DNA from: Couchioplanes caeruleus
Lineage (GTDB): Bacteria > Actinomycetota > Actinomycetes > Mycobacteriales > Micromonosporaceae
Assembly: GCF_023499255.1 (NCBI RefSeq)
Contig: NZ_CP092183.1
Span: forward strand, 7,870,501 to 7,934,500
Direction of reading: 5' to 3'
Length of the DNA stretch: 64,000 nt
Part shown: piece by piece, positions 16,903 to 25,991 of the stretch
How positions within the stretch are numbered: position 1 is the first letter of the stretch
Layout: each line of letters opens with the position of its first letter
Program-made: the position numbers and the translations under genes
The notes under the pieces: model-generated
Told to the model about the DNA's origin: nothing
The model's input: the letters and a program-made list of their open reading frames with translations, nothing else
Database searches by the model: none

Positions 16903-18393
16903 ATGGGCGCATTGCTGGAGGTGCGCGACGTGACCAAGTCGTTCGGCGCCGTGGCGGCCGTCCAGGGGGTCAGCTTCGCGCTGCACGCCGGCGAGGCCCA
17001 CGCGCTGGTCGGTGAGAACGGCGCCGGCAAGTCCACGATCGTCAAGATGCTCGCCGGGGTGCACCGGCCGGACACCGGCACCCTGGCGGTCAACGGCGCG
17101 GAGGTCGACTTCGCCGGGCCGGCAGACGCCAAGGCCGCCGGGATCGCGGTCATCTACCAGGAGCCGACGCTCTTCCCCGACCTGTCCGTCGCCGAGAACA
17201 TCGCGATGGGCAACCAGCCGCTGACCCGCCTGCGGCAGATCGACCGCCGGGCGATGAACGCCAACGCCGAGCGGCTGTTCGCCCGGCTGGGCGTGCGCAT
17301 CGACCCGGCTCGTCCGGCCCGGGGACTGTCCATCGCCGACCAGCAGCTCGTCGAGATCGCCAAGGCGCTGTCCAGCGAGGCGCGGGTGCTCATCATGGAC
17401 GAGCCGACCGCCGCGCTCAGCGGCGTCGAAGTGGACCGGCTCTTCGCGGTGACCCGCGCGCTGCGCGACGAGGGCGCCGCCATCATGTTCATCTCGCACC
17501 GGTTCGAGGAGATCACCGCCCTCTGTCAGCGGGTCACGATCCTGCGCGACGGCCGGCACGTCTGCACCGAGCCGGTCGCCGACCTGACCGTCGACGACAT
17601 GATCCGCCGCATGGTCGGCCGCGACCTCAGCGCGCTGTACCCCAAGCAAGAAGCCACGATCGGCGAGACCGTGCTCGAGGTCGAGGGGCTGAGCCGCGAG
17701 GGCGTTTTCCGCGATGTCAGCTTCACCGTGCGGGCCGGGGAGATCGTCGCGCTGGCGGGGCTGGTCGGCGCCGGACGCTCCGAGGTGATGCAGGCCGTCT
17801 TCGGCGTCGACCGGTACGACTCCGGTTCGGTGCGCTTCCTCGGCAGGAAGCTCAAGCCGGGCTCGCCACGCGCCGCGATGGCCGCGGGCATGGGGCTGGT
17901 GCCGGAGGACCGCCGCCAGCAGGGCCTGATCATGGAGCTCTCGATCGAACGCAACGTGACGCTGCCCCGCTCGCGGGCGCTGGCGAAGCTCGGCCTGCTG
18001 TTCGGCGGCGCGGAACGGCGCGAGGCGGCGAGCTGGACCCAGCAGCTGCAGACCAGGCTGGGCCGGCTCTCCGACCCGGTCGGCACGCTCTCCGGCGGTA
18101 ACCAGCAGAAGGTCGTGCTGGCCAAGTGGCTGGCCACCGGGCCGCGGCTGCTCATCGTCGACGAGCCGACCCGCGGCATCGACGTGGGCACGAAAGCCGA
18201 GGTGCACCGCCTCCTGTCCACGCTGGCGGCGCGCGGGCTCGCCGTCGTCATGGTCTCGTCCGAGCTGCCCGAGGTGCTCGGCATGGCGGACCGCATCGTC
18301 GTCCTGCGGGAGGGGCACGTCGCGGCCCAGCTGACCCGTGAAGAAGCCACTGAGGAGTCGGTCATGTACGCGGCCATGGGGCAGACATCATGA
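16903..18393 (+). CDS. rhaT: L-rhamnose ABC transporter ATP-binding protein
   Basis: A 496-aa double ABC ATPase of the CUT2 sugar family (RbsA/XylG type). The first cassette has Walker A GENGAGKST, signature LSIADQQLVEIA and Walker B LIMDEPTAALSG. The second has the degenerate Walker A GLVGAGRSE, signature LSGGNQQKVVLA and Walker B LIVDEPTRGIDVG, as in other CUT2 ATPases. The ATG at 16903 is chosen over GTG 16897, since the GTG lies within the GGAGG site (16893-16897). It is the first gene of the uptake operon; its stop overlaps the rhaP start by four bases. Confidence 0.92.
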   Translation: MGALLEVRDVTKSFGAVAAVQGVSFALHAGEAHALVGENGAGKSTIVKMLAGVHRPDTGTLAVNGAEVDFAGPADAKAAGIAVIYQEPTLFPDLSVAENIAMGNQPLTRLRQIDRRAMNANAERLFARLGVRIDPARPARGLSIADQQLVEIAKALSSEARVLIMDEPTAALSGVEVDRLFAVTRALRDEGAAIMFISHRFEEITALCQRVTILRDGRHVCTEPVADLTVDDMIRRMVGRDLSALYPKQEATIGETVLEVEGLSREGVFRDVSFTVRAGEIVALAGLVGAGRSEVMQAVFGVDRYDSGSVRFLGRKLKPGSPRAAMAAGMGLVPEDRRQQGLIMELSIERNVTLPRSRALAKLGLLFGGAERREAASWTQQLQTRLGRLSDPVGTLSGGNQQKVVLAKWLATGPRLLIVDEPTRGIDVGTKAEVHRLLSTLAARGLAVVMVSSELPEVLGMADRIVVLREGHVAAQLTREEATEESVMYAAMGQTS

Positions 18394-19412
18394 CGGCCGC
18401 GCTGACCACGAAGTCGAAGCGTCCCGGGCTGTCGCTGAGCGGGCTGGTGAAGACGCGGGAGCTGGGCATCATCCTGGCGCTGGCGGTCCTCGTGGCGTAC
18501 ACGACCGCGAGCCACCCGCGCTTCCTCTCCGGACAGAGCATCCGCGACATCCTGCTCAACACGGCGATCCTGGCGGTGATGGCGGCCGGCCAGGCGGTCG
18601 TCGTCATCACCCGCAACATCGACCTGTCCGTCGGCTCGGTGCTCGGGCTGAGCGCCTTCACCGTCGCGACGATGATGAGCGCCAACCCGGACCTGCCGAT
18701 GATCGTGGCGCTGCTGGTCGGTCTCGCGGTCGGGGCCGTGGCCGGCCTGATCAACGGCGTGCTGGTCCGGTACGGCCGGGTCCCCGCGCTCGTGGTCACG
18801 CTCGGCACGCTCTACATGTTCCGCGGGATCACGTACTCGTGGGCCGGCGGCCGGCAGGTCAACGCCGACGAGCTGCCGCGGCACTTCCTGCAGTTCGCCA
18901 ACGCCTCGGTGCTCGGGGTGCCGTGGCTGGTGCTGATCGCGGTGGTCGTGGTCGTCGGGGTCTCCGTGCTCATGCGCAACTACCGGGTGGGCCGCGAGCT
19001 GTACGCGATGGGCTCGAGCCCGCAGGCCGCCGAGCTCGCCGGCATCCGCGTCGCCCGCAACCTGCTCGGCGCGTTCCTGCTCAGCGGCGCCCTGGCCGGG
19101 CTGGCCGGCGTTCTCTTCGCCGCCCGCTTCGGCACGGTCGACGCCTCGGCCGGCAACGGGTACGAGCTCAACGTCGTCGCCGCGGTCGTGGTCGGCGGGG
19201 TCGCGGTCTTCGGCGGCAGCGGCACCGTGTGGGGCGCAGGGCTCGGCGCGCTGCTGCTCACGGTGATCGGCAGCGCCCTGGCCGTGCTCGACATCAACCA
19301 GTTCTGGCAGCAGGCCATCGTCGGCGCGCTGATCCTCTTCGCGATCTGCGCCGACCGCTTGGTCGCCGTCCGCATCGCCCGCTCGCTGAAGAAGAGGGAC
19401 AGCCATGTCTGA
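18390..19412 (+). CDS. rhaP: L-rhamnose ABC transporter permease 1
   Basis: A 340-aa membrane permease of the CUT2/BPD-2 family with about 9-10 hydrophobic segments. It has the family stretch TRNIDLSVGSVLGLSA and AGIRVARNLLGAFLLSGALAG, the segment contacting the ATPase. It overlaps rhaT by four bases and the second permease by eight, so subunits are made in balanced amounts. With RhaQ it forms the hetero-dimeric membrane channel for rhamnose. Confidence 0.9.
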   Translation: MTAALTTKSKRPGLSLSGLVKTRELGIILALAVLVAYTTASHPRFLSGQSIRDILLNTAILAVMAAGQAVVVITRNIDLSVGSVLGLSAFTVATMMSANPDLPMIVALLVGLAVGAVAGLINGVLVRYGRVPALVVTLGTLYMFRGITYSWAGGRQVNADELPRHFLQFANASVLGVPWLVLIAVVVVVGVSVLMRNYRVGRELYAMGSSPQAAELAGIRVARNLLGAFLLSGALAGLAGVLFAARFGTVDASAGNGYELNVVAAVVVGGVAVFGGSGTVWGAGLGALLLTVIGSALAVLDINQFWQQAIVGALILFAICADRLVAVRIARSLKKRDSHV

Positions 19413-20394
19413 GCTGCGAAGAAGGCTGGCGAGCTGGGACAGCATCATCATCGCGCTGACCGTCCTCGTGCTGGTGATCGCGTCAGTGGGCGTACCCAAC
19501 TTCGGCACCAGCCGGAACTTCACCTTCCTGATCCTCGACCTGATGCCGATCGTGCTGGTCGCGCTACCGATGACCTTCATCATCGTGACCGGCGAGATCG
19601 ACCTCTCGGTGGCCAGCACGCTGGGCCTGACCAGCTCGCTGATGGGCTGGTTCTGGAACAACGGGCTGTCGATCGAGATGATCATCCCGCTCTGCGTGCT
19701 GGTCGGCGCCCTCCTCGGCGCGTTCAACGGCTTCCTGGTCACCGGGCTGGGGCTGCCCTCGCTGGCGGTCACGATCGGCACGCTGGCCCTCTACCGGGGC
19801 CTCGCGTTCGTGGTGCTGGGCGACGGGGCGGTCGCGGACTTCCCGTGGAACTACACCGGCTGGGTCACCGGCACGATCGGCGGGGGCGCCGTACCGAACG
19901 TGCTCATCCTCATCGTCGCGCTCGCCCTGATCTTCGGGGTGGTCCTGCATGCGACGCCGTTCGGCCGATCGCTGTACGCGATCGGCGCGAACGCCCAGGC
20001 CGCGCACTTCTCCGGCATCCGGGTGGCCCGCACCAAATTCTGGCTGTACGTCGCCAGCGGCGCGATCGCCGGCCTCGTCGGTGTCCTGTGGACGCTGCGG
20101 TACTCCAGCGCTCGCGCCGACAACGGCTCGGGGCTCGAGCTGGCCGTGGTCGCCGCGGTGCTGCTGGGCGGCGTCTCGATCTTCGGCGGCCGGGGCACCC
20201 TGCCCGGCGTGCTCGCCGGTGTCGTGCTGCTCGCCGCGCTGCAGAACGCTCTGCGGCTGCAGGACGTCTCCGGCCAGGCGCTCAACATCGTCACCGGCGC
20301 GCTGCTGGTGCTCTCCGTCCTTCTGCCCAACGTCACCTCCTCGATCCGCGCCACCTGGCATCGGCGGAGACTCCGCCAGGCCGCCGCCCACTGA
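19405..20394 (+). CDS. rhaQ: L-rhamnose ABC transporter permease 2
   Basis: A 329-aa CUT2-family permease paralogous to the preceding gene, with TGEIDLSVASTLGLTS, VTGLGLPSLAVTIGTLALYRG and SGIRVARTKFWLYVASGAIAG. Two distinct permeases next to one double ATPase is the Rhizobium RhaSTPQ arrangement and supports a rhamnose role. About 10 hydrophobic helices. A 41-bp spacer with two AATTCCCCC repeats and TAGGAG precedes the binding-protein gene. Confidence 0.9.
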   Translation: MSELRRRLASWDSIIIALTVLVLVIASVGVPNFGTSRNFTFLILDLMPIVLVALPMTFIIVTGEIDLSVASTLGLTSSLMGWFWNNGLSIEMIIPLCVLVGALLGAFNGFLVTGLGLPSLAVTIGTLALYRGLAFVVLGDGAVADFPWNYTGWVTGTIGGGAVPNVLILIVALALIFGVVLHATPFGRSLYAIGANAQAAHFSGIRVARTKFWLYVASGAIAGLVGVLWTLRYSSARADNGSGLELAVVAAVLLGGVSIFGGRGTLPGVLAGVVLLAALQNALRLQDVSGQALNIVTGALLVLSVLLPNVTSSIRATWHRRRLRQAAAH

Positions 20395-20435
20395 ATTCCC
20401 CCCGTCGCAATTCCCCCCTCGCATAGGAGCCCGTC

Positions 20436-21512
20436 ATGCTTCGCACCCATCACCGGCTACTGTCCGCGGCCAGCGCCTCACTTCTCGTCCTGGGTCTCGC
20501 CGCGTGCGGCGGCACGACCAAGGACAGCTCGTCCTCGGACGGCGGCGCGGCCGCCCAGCCCGGCGCCTCGGCCGACCCCAACGCCAAGACCAAGGAGGGC
20601 CTGAAGATCGCCTTCCTGCCGAAGCAGCTGAACAACCCGTACTCCGATGTGGAGACGAGCGGCGGGAAGGTGGCGGTCGGCGAGCTCAAGGGCGAGTACA
20701 AGCTGGTCGGCCCGAACGACGCCAGCGCCTCCTCGCAGGTCAGCTACATCAACACGCTGATCCAGCAGCAGCAGGACGTGATCGTGGTGGCGGCCAACGA
20801 CCCGAACGCGGTCTGCCCGTCGCTCAACCAGGCCCGGCAGGCGAAGATCAAGGTGGTCTCGTTCGACTCCGACGCCTCCAAGGACTGCCGGGACGCGTTC
20901 ATCAACCAGGCCACCACCCAGGGCATCGGCGAGAGCCTGGTGAAGATGGCGAACGAGCTGGCCGGCGGGGAGGGTGAGATCGCGATCCTCTCGGCCACCC
21001 CGAACGCCACGAACCAGAACGCCTGGATCGAGGTGATGAAGAAGGAGCTGGCCAAGCCCGAGTACAGCAAGCTCAAGCTGGTCAAGACCGCGTACGGCAA
21101 CGACGACGACCAGAAGTCGTTCCAGGAGGCGCAGGGCCTGCTGCAGTCGTACCCGAAGCTCAAGGTCATCGTCTCCCCCACCACCGTGGGCATCGCCGCG
21201 GCCTCGCGGTACGTCAGCTCGTCGAACTACAAGGGCAAGGTGGCGATCACCGGGCTGGGCCTGCCCAACCAGATGCGCGAGTACGTCAAGGACGGCACGG
21301 TGAAGAAGTTCGCGCTGTGGAACCCGGCCGACATCGGCTACCTGGCCGCGTACGCCGGCGCCGCGCTCGCCTCCGGGCAGATCACCGGCAAGCAGGGCGA
21401 GAAGTTCACCGCCGGCAAGCTCGGCGAGTACACGATCGGCGCGGACGGCGAAATCGTCCTCGGGCCGCCGACCGAGTTCACCGCACAGAACATCGACCAG
21501 TTCCACTTCTGA
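20436..21512 (+). CDS. rhaS: L-rhamnose-binding lipoprotein
   Basis: A 358-aa extracytoplasmic sugar-binding protein. A lipoprotein signal peptide ends in LGLAACGG, with the lipobox Cys near residue 24, and a Ser/Ala-rich linker follows. The type I periplasmic-binding fold is evident from IAFLPKQLNNPYSDVETSGG, VVAANDPNAVCPSL and VKVVSFDSDASKD-like segments. It delivers L-rhamnose to the RhaPQ channel from the cell surface. Its TGA shares one base with the rhaM ATG (TGATG). Confidence 0.9.
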   Translation: MLRTHHRLLSAASASLLVLGLAACGGTTKDSSSSDGGAAAQPGASADPNAKTKEGLKIAFLPKQLNNPYSDVETSGGKVAVGELKGEYKLVGPNDASASSQVSYINTLIQQQQDVIVVAANDPNAVCPSLNQARQAKIKVVSFDSDASKDCRDAFINQATTQGIGESLVKMANELAGGEGEIAILSATPNATNQNAWIEVMKKELAKPEYSKLKLVKTAYGNDDDQKSFQEAQGLLQSYPKLKVIVSPTTVGIAAASRYVSSSNYKGKVAITGLGLPNQMREYVKDGTVKKFALWNPADIGYLAAYAGAALASGQITGKQGEKFTAGKLGEYTIGADGEIVLGPPTEFTAQNIDQFHF

Positions 21513-21826
21513 TGCGCTACTGCTTCCAGCTCCAGGTCCGCCCCGAGCGGATCGAGGAGTACGTGGAACGTCACCAGGCCGTGTGGCCCGAGATGCAGGA
21601 CGCACTCCGGGCCACCGGCTGGCGCAACTATTCGCTCTTCCTCCGCGACGACGGGCTGCTCATCGGCTACGTCGAAGCGGACGACCTCGCCGCGTCACAG
21701 GCGGCGATGGAGGCACTGGACGTCAACACCCGCTGGCAGGCCGAGATGGCGGGGTTCTTCTCCGGCACCCACCCGTCGGAGGGGTTTCCCCAGCTCAGAG
21801 AAGTTTTTCACTTGGAGTCGTCATGA
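21512..21826 (+). CDS. rhaM: L-rhamnose mutarotase
   Basis: A 104-aa protein, exactly the usual length of the RhaM/RhaU mutarotase, a small ferredoxin-like-fold enzyme that interconverts the alpha and beta anomers of L-rhamnose. Family motifs are MRYCFQLQVRPE, YVERHQAVWPEM with the catalytic His, GWRNYSLFL, YVEADD and the WQAEM segment. It shares a base with the rhaS stop and overlaps rhaI by four bases. Confidence 0.95.
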   Translation: MRYCFQLQVRPERIEEYVERHQAVWPEMQDALRATGWRNYSLFLRDDGLLIGYVEADDLAASQAAMEALDVNTRWQAEMAGFFSGTHPSEGFPQLREVFHLESS

Positions 21827-22989
21827 CTGACACGTCCGCCGTCAAGCGCGCGCTCGCCGCGCAGCGGATCGAGACCCCGTCGTGGGCCTTCGGCAACTCC
21901 GGCACCCGGTTCAAGGTGTTCGCCCAGCCGGGCGTGCCGCGCACCCCCGAGGAGAAGATCGCCGACGCGGCGGTCGTGCACCGGTTCACCGGCGTGGCAC
22001 CCACGGTTGCCCTGCACATCCCGTGGGACAGGGTGGACGACTACCAGGCCCTGGCGGACCACGCCGCGTCGCTGGGCGTCGGCATCGGGGCCATCAACAC
22101 CAACGTCTTCCAGGACGACGACTACAAGCTGGGGTCGGTCACCAACCCCGATCCGGGCGTACGGCGCAAGGCCACCGACCACCTGCTCGAGGCGGTCGGC
22201 ATCATGGACGCCACGGGCTCGCGCGACCTGAAGCTGTGGTTCTCCGACGGCATCAACTACCCCGGCCAGGACGACCTGCGCAACCGGCAGGACCGGCTGG
22301 CCGCGGCGCTGCGCGAGGCGTACGACCGGCTCGGCGACCAGCAGCGCATCCTGCTCGAGTACAAGCTGTTCGAGCCGGCCTTCTACGCCACCGACGTCCC
22401 GGACTGGGGCACCTCGTACGCCCACTGCGTCGAGCTCGGCGAGAAAGCGACGGTCTGCATCGACACCGGGCACCACGCGCCGGGCACGAACATCGAGTTC
22501 ATCGTGGCGTTCCTGCTGCGGCAGCAGAAGCTGGGCGCCTTCGACTTCAACAGCCGCTTCTACGCCGACGACGACCTGATGGCCGGCGCCGCGGACCCGT
22601 TCCAGCTGTTCCGCATCATGTACGAGATCGTCCGCGGCGACGCGCTGGATCCGGCGTACGGCATCAACTTCATGCTGGACCAATGTCATAACATCGAGAC
22701 GAAGATACCTGCCATCATCCGGTCCGTCATGAACATCCAGGAGGCCACCGCCAAGGCGCTGCTCGTGGACCGGGAGGCGCTGGCCAAGGCCCAGCACGAC
22801 GGCGACGTGCTGGAGGCCAACGGGGTGCTGATGGACGCGTACAACACCGACGTACGGCCGCTGCTCGCCGAGGTCCGCGCGGACATGGGCCTCGACCCGG
22901 ACCCGGTGGCGGCGTACCGGCGCAGCGGCTACCAGGAGCGGATCGTCGCGGAGCGGGTCGGGGGCCGGCAGGCGGGCTGGGGCGCCTGA
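21823..22989 (+). CDS. rhaI: L-rhamnose isomerase
   Basis: A 388-aa cytosolic isomerase converting L-rhamnose to L-rhamnulose, of the RhaI (Pseudomonas stutzeri/Rhizobium) type rather than the E. coli RhaA type. TIM-barrel metal-site residues are in LEYKLFEPAFYATDV (Glu), IDTGHHAPGTNIEF (Asp, His) and FDFNSRFYADDDL (Asp, Asp). ATG at 21823 overlaps rhaM (ATGA); the preceding CTTGGAG serves as ribosome site. Last gene of the uptake operon. Confidence 0.93.
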   Translation: MTDTSAVKRALAAQRIETPSWAFGNSGTRFKVFAQPGVPRTPEEKIADAAVVHRFTGVAPTVALHIPWDRVDDYQALADHAASLGVGIGAINTNVFQDDDYKLGSVTNPDPGVRRKATDHLLEAVGIMDATGSRDLKLWFSDGINYPGQDDLRNRQDRLAAALREAYDRLGDQQRILLEYKLFEPAFYATDVPDWGTSYAHCVELGEKATVCIDTGHHAPGTNIEFIVAFLLRQQKLGAFDFNSRFYADDDLMAGAADPFQLFRIMYEIVRGDALDPAYGINFMLDQCHNIETKIPAIIRSVMNIQEATAKALLVDREALAKAQHDGDVLEANGVLMDAYNTDVRPLLAEVRADMGLDPDPVAAYRRSGYQERIVAERVGGRQAGWGA

Positions 22990-23008
22990 CCGGCCCACGA
23001 CTCGGCTC

Positions 23009-23782
23009 TCAGGCCGCCGCGGCCGGTGGCGGGGCGGCACCGGTCATGATGGCGACCGCCTCCGACATGGAGTGGGACTTCGGGGTGATGACCGTCGCGC
23101 GGCGGCCGAGGCGCTGGATGTGGATGCGGTCCGCGACCTCGAAGACGTGCGGCATGTTGTGGCTGATCAGGATCACCGGCAGGCCGCGGTCGCGGACGTC
23201 GCGGATCAGCTGCAGCACGCGGTTGCCCTCCTTGACGCCCAGCGCGGCCGTCGGCTCGTCGAGGATCACCACCTTGCTGCCGAAGGCCGCCGACCGGGCC
23301 ACCGCCACCGCCTGCCGCTGGCCGCCGGAGAGCGACTCCACCGCCTGGCCGATGTTCTGCAGCGTGCCGATGCCCAGCTCGGACATGTGCCGTCGGGCCT
23401 CCGAGCGCATGTGCCCGCGGTCCAGCATCCGGAACACCGACCCGAGGACGCCGGCCCGCCGCTGCTCCCGGCCCAGGAACAGGTTGTCGGCGATGTCGAG
23501 CCCGGGCGCGACGGCGAGCGTCTGGTACACGGTCTCGATACCGGCCTCCCGCGCCTCCATCGGGTTGCGGAACTGCACCCGCCGCCCATCCAGGTACATC
23601 TCGCCGCTGTCCGGGATCAGCGCCCCGGACAGCGCCTTGATCAGGCTGGACTTGCCGGCGCCGTTGTCGCCGATGACCGCGAGGATCTCACCGGGATACA
23701 GCTCGAGGTCGCTGCCGTCGATCGCGACGACCCGGCCGTACCGTTTGGTGAGGCTCTTGGCCTGCAGAACCGGAGTCGTCAT
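23009..23782 (-). CDS. frcA: Sugar ABC transporter ATPase, FrcA-like
   Basis: A 257-aa single-cassette ABC ATPase. Walker A is GDNGAGKSSL, signature LSGGQRQAVAVAR, Walker B VVILDEPTAALGV, H-loop VILISHNMP. The single rather than double cassette in a CUT2-type operon is characteristic of the FrcBCA fructose system. ATG at 23782 overlaps the permease stop by four bases. The C-terminus is a short Pro/Ala tail. Substrate (fructose or a related hexose) is inferred from family likeness only. Confidence 0.85.
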   Translation of the reverse strand: MTTPVLQAKSLTKRYGRVVAIDGSDLELYPGEILAVIGDNGAGKSSLIKALSGALIPDSGEMYLDGRRVQFRNPMEAREAGIETVYQTLAVAPGLDIADNLFLGREQRRAGVLGSVFRMLDRGHMRSEARRHMSELGIGTLQNIGQAVESLSGGQRQAVAVARSAAFGSKVVILDEPTAALGVKEGNRVLQLIRDVRDRGLPVILISHNMPHVFEVADRIHIQRLGRRATVITPKSHSMSEAVAIMTGAAPPPAAAA

Positions 23783-24801
23783 GACTTGACCTTCCTGATC
23801 CACTGATCCAGCGACACCGCCACCAGGACGAGCAGGCCGATGGCGAAGCCCTGCCAGACCACCTCGACGCCGCCGAGCTGCAGGCCGTTGCGGAAGACGC
23901 CGACGATCAGCGCGCCGATCAGCGTGCCCAGGACGCCGCCGCGGCCGCCGAAGAGGCTCGTGCCGCCCAGCACCACGGCCGTGATCGAGTCGAGGTTGTA
24001 GTCGGTGCCGACGTTCGGGCTGGCCGAGGCGAGCCGGCCGATGAGGATCCAGCCGCCGACGGCGTACAGCAGGCCCGCGACCGTGTAGACGGAGAACAGC
24101 ACCCGGTTGGTCCGGATGCCCGCGAGCCGGGCGGCCTCGATGTCGTCGCCGGTCGCGTACACGTGCTTGCCCCAGGCCGTGGAGCGCAGCGCGTAGAAGA
24201 AGTACGCGAACAGCGCCAGCATGATGATCGAGCCGTACGTGAGCCGGAACCCGCCGATGGGGATCGTCGTACCGGTCCACGTCATCAGCGACGGCATGTC
24301 GGAGCCGCGTACGGTCTCGCTCTTCGACACGACCGCGTTGAGCGAGAAGAAGATGGTCAGCGTGCCGAGCGTGACGATGAACGGCGGGAGCTTGATCCGG
24401 GTGACGAGGAAGCCGTTCAGCGCGCCCATGGCCGTACCGCAGGCGAAGCCGAGCAGCAGCGCCAGGACCCCGGGCATGCCCAGCTTGGTGCAGAAGTTCG
24501 CCATCAGGACCGAGGAGAAGACCGCGATGGCGCCCGCCGCCAGGTCGATGCCCGCGGTGAGAATCACCAGCGTCTGACCGAGCGCCAGCGTCGCGATGAC
24601 GGTGACCTGGGCCAGCACCAGCGACAGGTTGGCGGCCGAGAAGAAGCGGGTGTTGACGAGCGAGAAGGCGATGATCGCGACGACCAGGACGGCGAGCGGG
24701 CCGAGGACCGGGTTGCCGTGCAGGACGTGCTGGACGCGCAGCCCGAAGGAGTCGTGCCGGGCGGTGTCGAAGTCGGTGGCGGTCTCGGTTGCGGTCGCCA
24801 T
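23779..24801 (-). CDS. frcC: Sugar ABC transporter permease, FrcC-like
   Basis: A 340-aa CUT2-family membrane permease with about 9-10 hydrophobic segments and a hydrophilic N-terminus of roughly 35 residues. Family stretches include GQTLVILTAGIDLAAGAIAVF, TRIKLPPFIVTLGTL and the ATPase-contact loop AARLAGIRTNRVLF. Only one permease gene is present, so the channel is a homodimer. It lies two bases downstream of the binding-protein gene. Confidence 0.87.
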   Translation of the reverse strand: MATATETATDFDTARHDSFGLRVQHVLHGNPVLGPLAVLVVAIIAFSLVNTRFFSAANLSLVLAQVTVIATLALGQTLVILTAGIDLAAGAIAVFSSVLMANFCTKLGMPGVLALLLGFACGTAMGALNGFLVTRIKLPPFIVTLGTLTIFFSLNAVVSKSETVRGSDMPSLMTWTGTTIPIGGFRLTYGSIIMLALFAYFFYALRSTAWGKHVYATGDDIEAARLAGIRTNRVLFSVYTVAGLLYAVGGWILIGRLASASPNVGTDYNLDSITAVVLGGTSLFGGRGGVLGTLIGALIVGVFRNGLQLGGVEVVWQGFAIGLLVLVAVSLDQWIRKVKS

Positions 24802-24803
24802 CG

Positions 24804-25865
24804 TCAGCCCCAGCAGTTCTGCTTGCCCCACGCGGAGTCCTTGGCCTCCACGCCGGCTTGCGGTTGGTCGGTGATCAGCTGGGCGCCGGTGTCGACGAAG
24901 TCCTTGCCGGCGGTGGCCTCCGGCTTGGTCCCGTCCTTCGCGAACTTCGCGATGGCCTCGATGCCGAGCGACGCCATCTTCAGCGGGAACTGCATGGAGG
25001 TCGCCCCGATGACGCCCTTCGCGACGTTGTCGACGCCCGGGCAGCCGCCGTCGATCGAGACGATGGTGACGGTCTTGTCCTTGCCCGCCGCCTTGAGCGC
25101 CTGGTACGCCCCGGCCGCCGCGGGCTCGTTGATGGTGTAGACGAGGTTGATCGACGGGTCCTTCTGCAGCAGGTTCTCCATCGCCGTACGCCCGCCGTCC
25201 TCGGCCCCGTCGGTGACGTCGTGGCCGGCGATGCGCGGGTCGTTCTCGTCGCCGATGCGGTTCGGGTCGCCGACCGGGATGCCGAAGCCGTCGAGGAACC
25301 CCTGGTCCCGCTTGACGTCCACGGACACCTGGTTGGCGTTGAGGTCGAGCATGGCGATCTTCGCCTGCTTGCCGTCCTTGGCGAACTTGGCCTTCGCCCA
25401 CTGCCCGATCAGCTTGCCGGCCTGGTAGTTGTCGGTGGCGAAGGTGGCGTCGACGGCGTCCGGCGGGTCGGTCGGCGTGTCGAGCGCGATGACCAGCATG
25501 CCCTGCTGCTTCGCCTTGTCGATGGACGGCACGATCGCCTTCGAGTCGCTCGGCGTGATGAGGAAGCCCTTGGCGCCCGAGGACATCAGGTTCTCGATGG
25601 CCTGCACCTGGGCCTCGTTGTCACCGTCCTGCTTGCCGGCGAACGACTGCAGCTTCAGCCCCTGCTGCGTCGCGGCCTGCTGCGCGCCCTCCTTCATCTT
25701 GACGAAGAAGGGGTTCGTGTCGGTCTTGGTGATGAGCCCGACGATGTCGCCGCCGCCGGACCCGCCACCGTCGTCCCCGCCGCCGCACGCCGCCGTACCG
25801 AGCAGCAGCGTCATGACGGTCAGGGCGGGGCACACCCGTCCCAAGATCAGCTCTGATCCACGCAT
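24804..25865 (-). CDS. frcB: Sugar-binding lipoprotein, FrcB-like
   Basis: A 353-aa surface lipoprotein with lipobox [11 protein letters not shown] and a Gly/Asp-rich linker. The mature part begins [20 protein letters not shown], a stretch very like FrcB fructose-binding proteins, and contains [16 protein letters not shown] and [16 protein letters not shown] at 25865 is supported by GGAGGAG; an in-frame start at 25946 lies upstream of the promoter. It is the first gene of frcBCA, under a promoter at 25915-25943 with a palindromic operator at the start site. Confidence 0.87.
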   Translation of the reverse strand: MRGSELILGRVCPALTVMTLLLGTAACGGGDDGGGSGGGDIVGLITKTDTNPFFVKMKEGAQQAATQQGLKLQSFAGKQDGDNEAQVQAIENLMSSGAKGFLITPSDSKAIVPSIDKAKQQGMLVIALDTPTDPPDAVDATFATDNYQAGKLIGQWAKAKFAKDGKQAKIAMLDLNANQVSVDVKRDQGFLDGFGIPVGDPNRIGDENDPRIAGHDVTDGAEDGGRTAMENLLQKDPSINLVYTINEPAAAGAYQALKAAGKDKTVTIVSIDGGCPGVDNVAKGVIGATSMQFPLKMASLGIEAIAKFAKDGTKPEATAGKDFVDTGAQLITDQPQAGVEAKDSAWGKQNCWG

Positions 25866-25874
25866 GTCTCCTCC

Positions 25875-25884
25875 AAATCGATTT
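25875..25884. promoter_or_regulatory. AAATCGATTT palindrome before frcB
   Basis: A perfect 10-bp palindrome with the AAA-CG-TTT pattern of LacI-family sites, 10 bp upstream of the frcB ATG and abutting its ribosome site. Possible second operator. Confidence 0.5.
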
Positions 25885-25897
25885 AGCAGGAATCGAG

Positions 25898-25911
25898 AGA
25901 CAACGTTGTCT
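25898..25911. promoter_or_regulatory. LacI-type operator of frcBCA
   Basis: AGACAACGTTGTCT, a perfect 14-bp palindrome with central CG, located just downstream of the -10 box on the minus strand. The divergent LacI gene at 25992 is the obvious binding partner. Confidence 0.8.
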
Positions 25912-25914
25912 TGC

Positions 25915-25943
25915 AGTAGACGACTCGGGCCATCGACTGTCAA
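25915..25943 (-). promoter_or_regulatory. Promoter of frcBCA
   Basis: Minus strand: -35 TTGACA (25938-25943), 17-bp spacer, -10 TCTACT (25915-25920). Transcription would start inside the 14-bp palindrome, giving tight repression. Confidence 0.75.
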
Positions 25944-25991
25944 CAATTAGTTTCCGGATCGTTGCGTACGGTGATCATCAAGGGGGAACCG

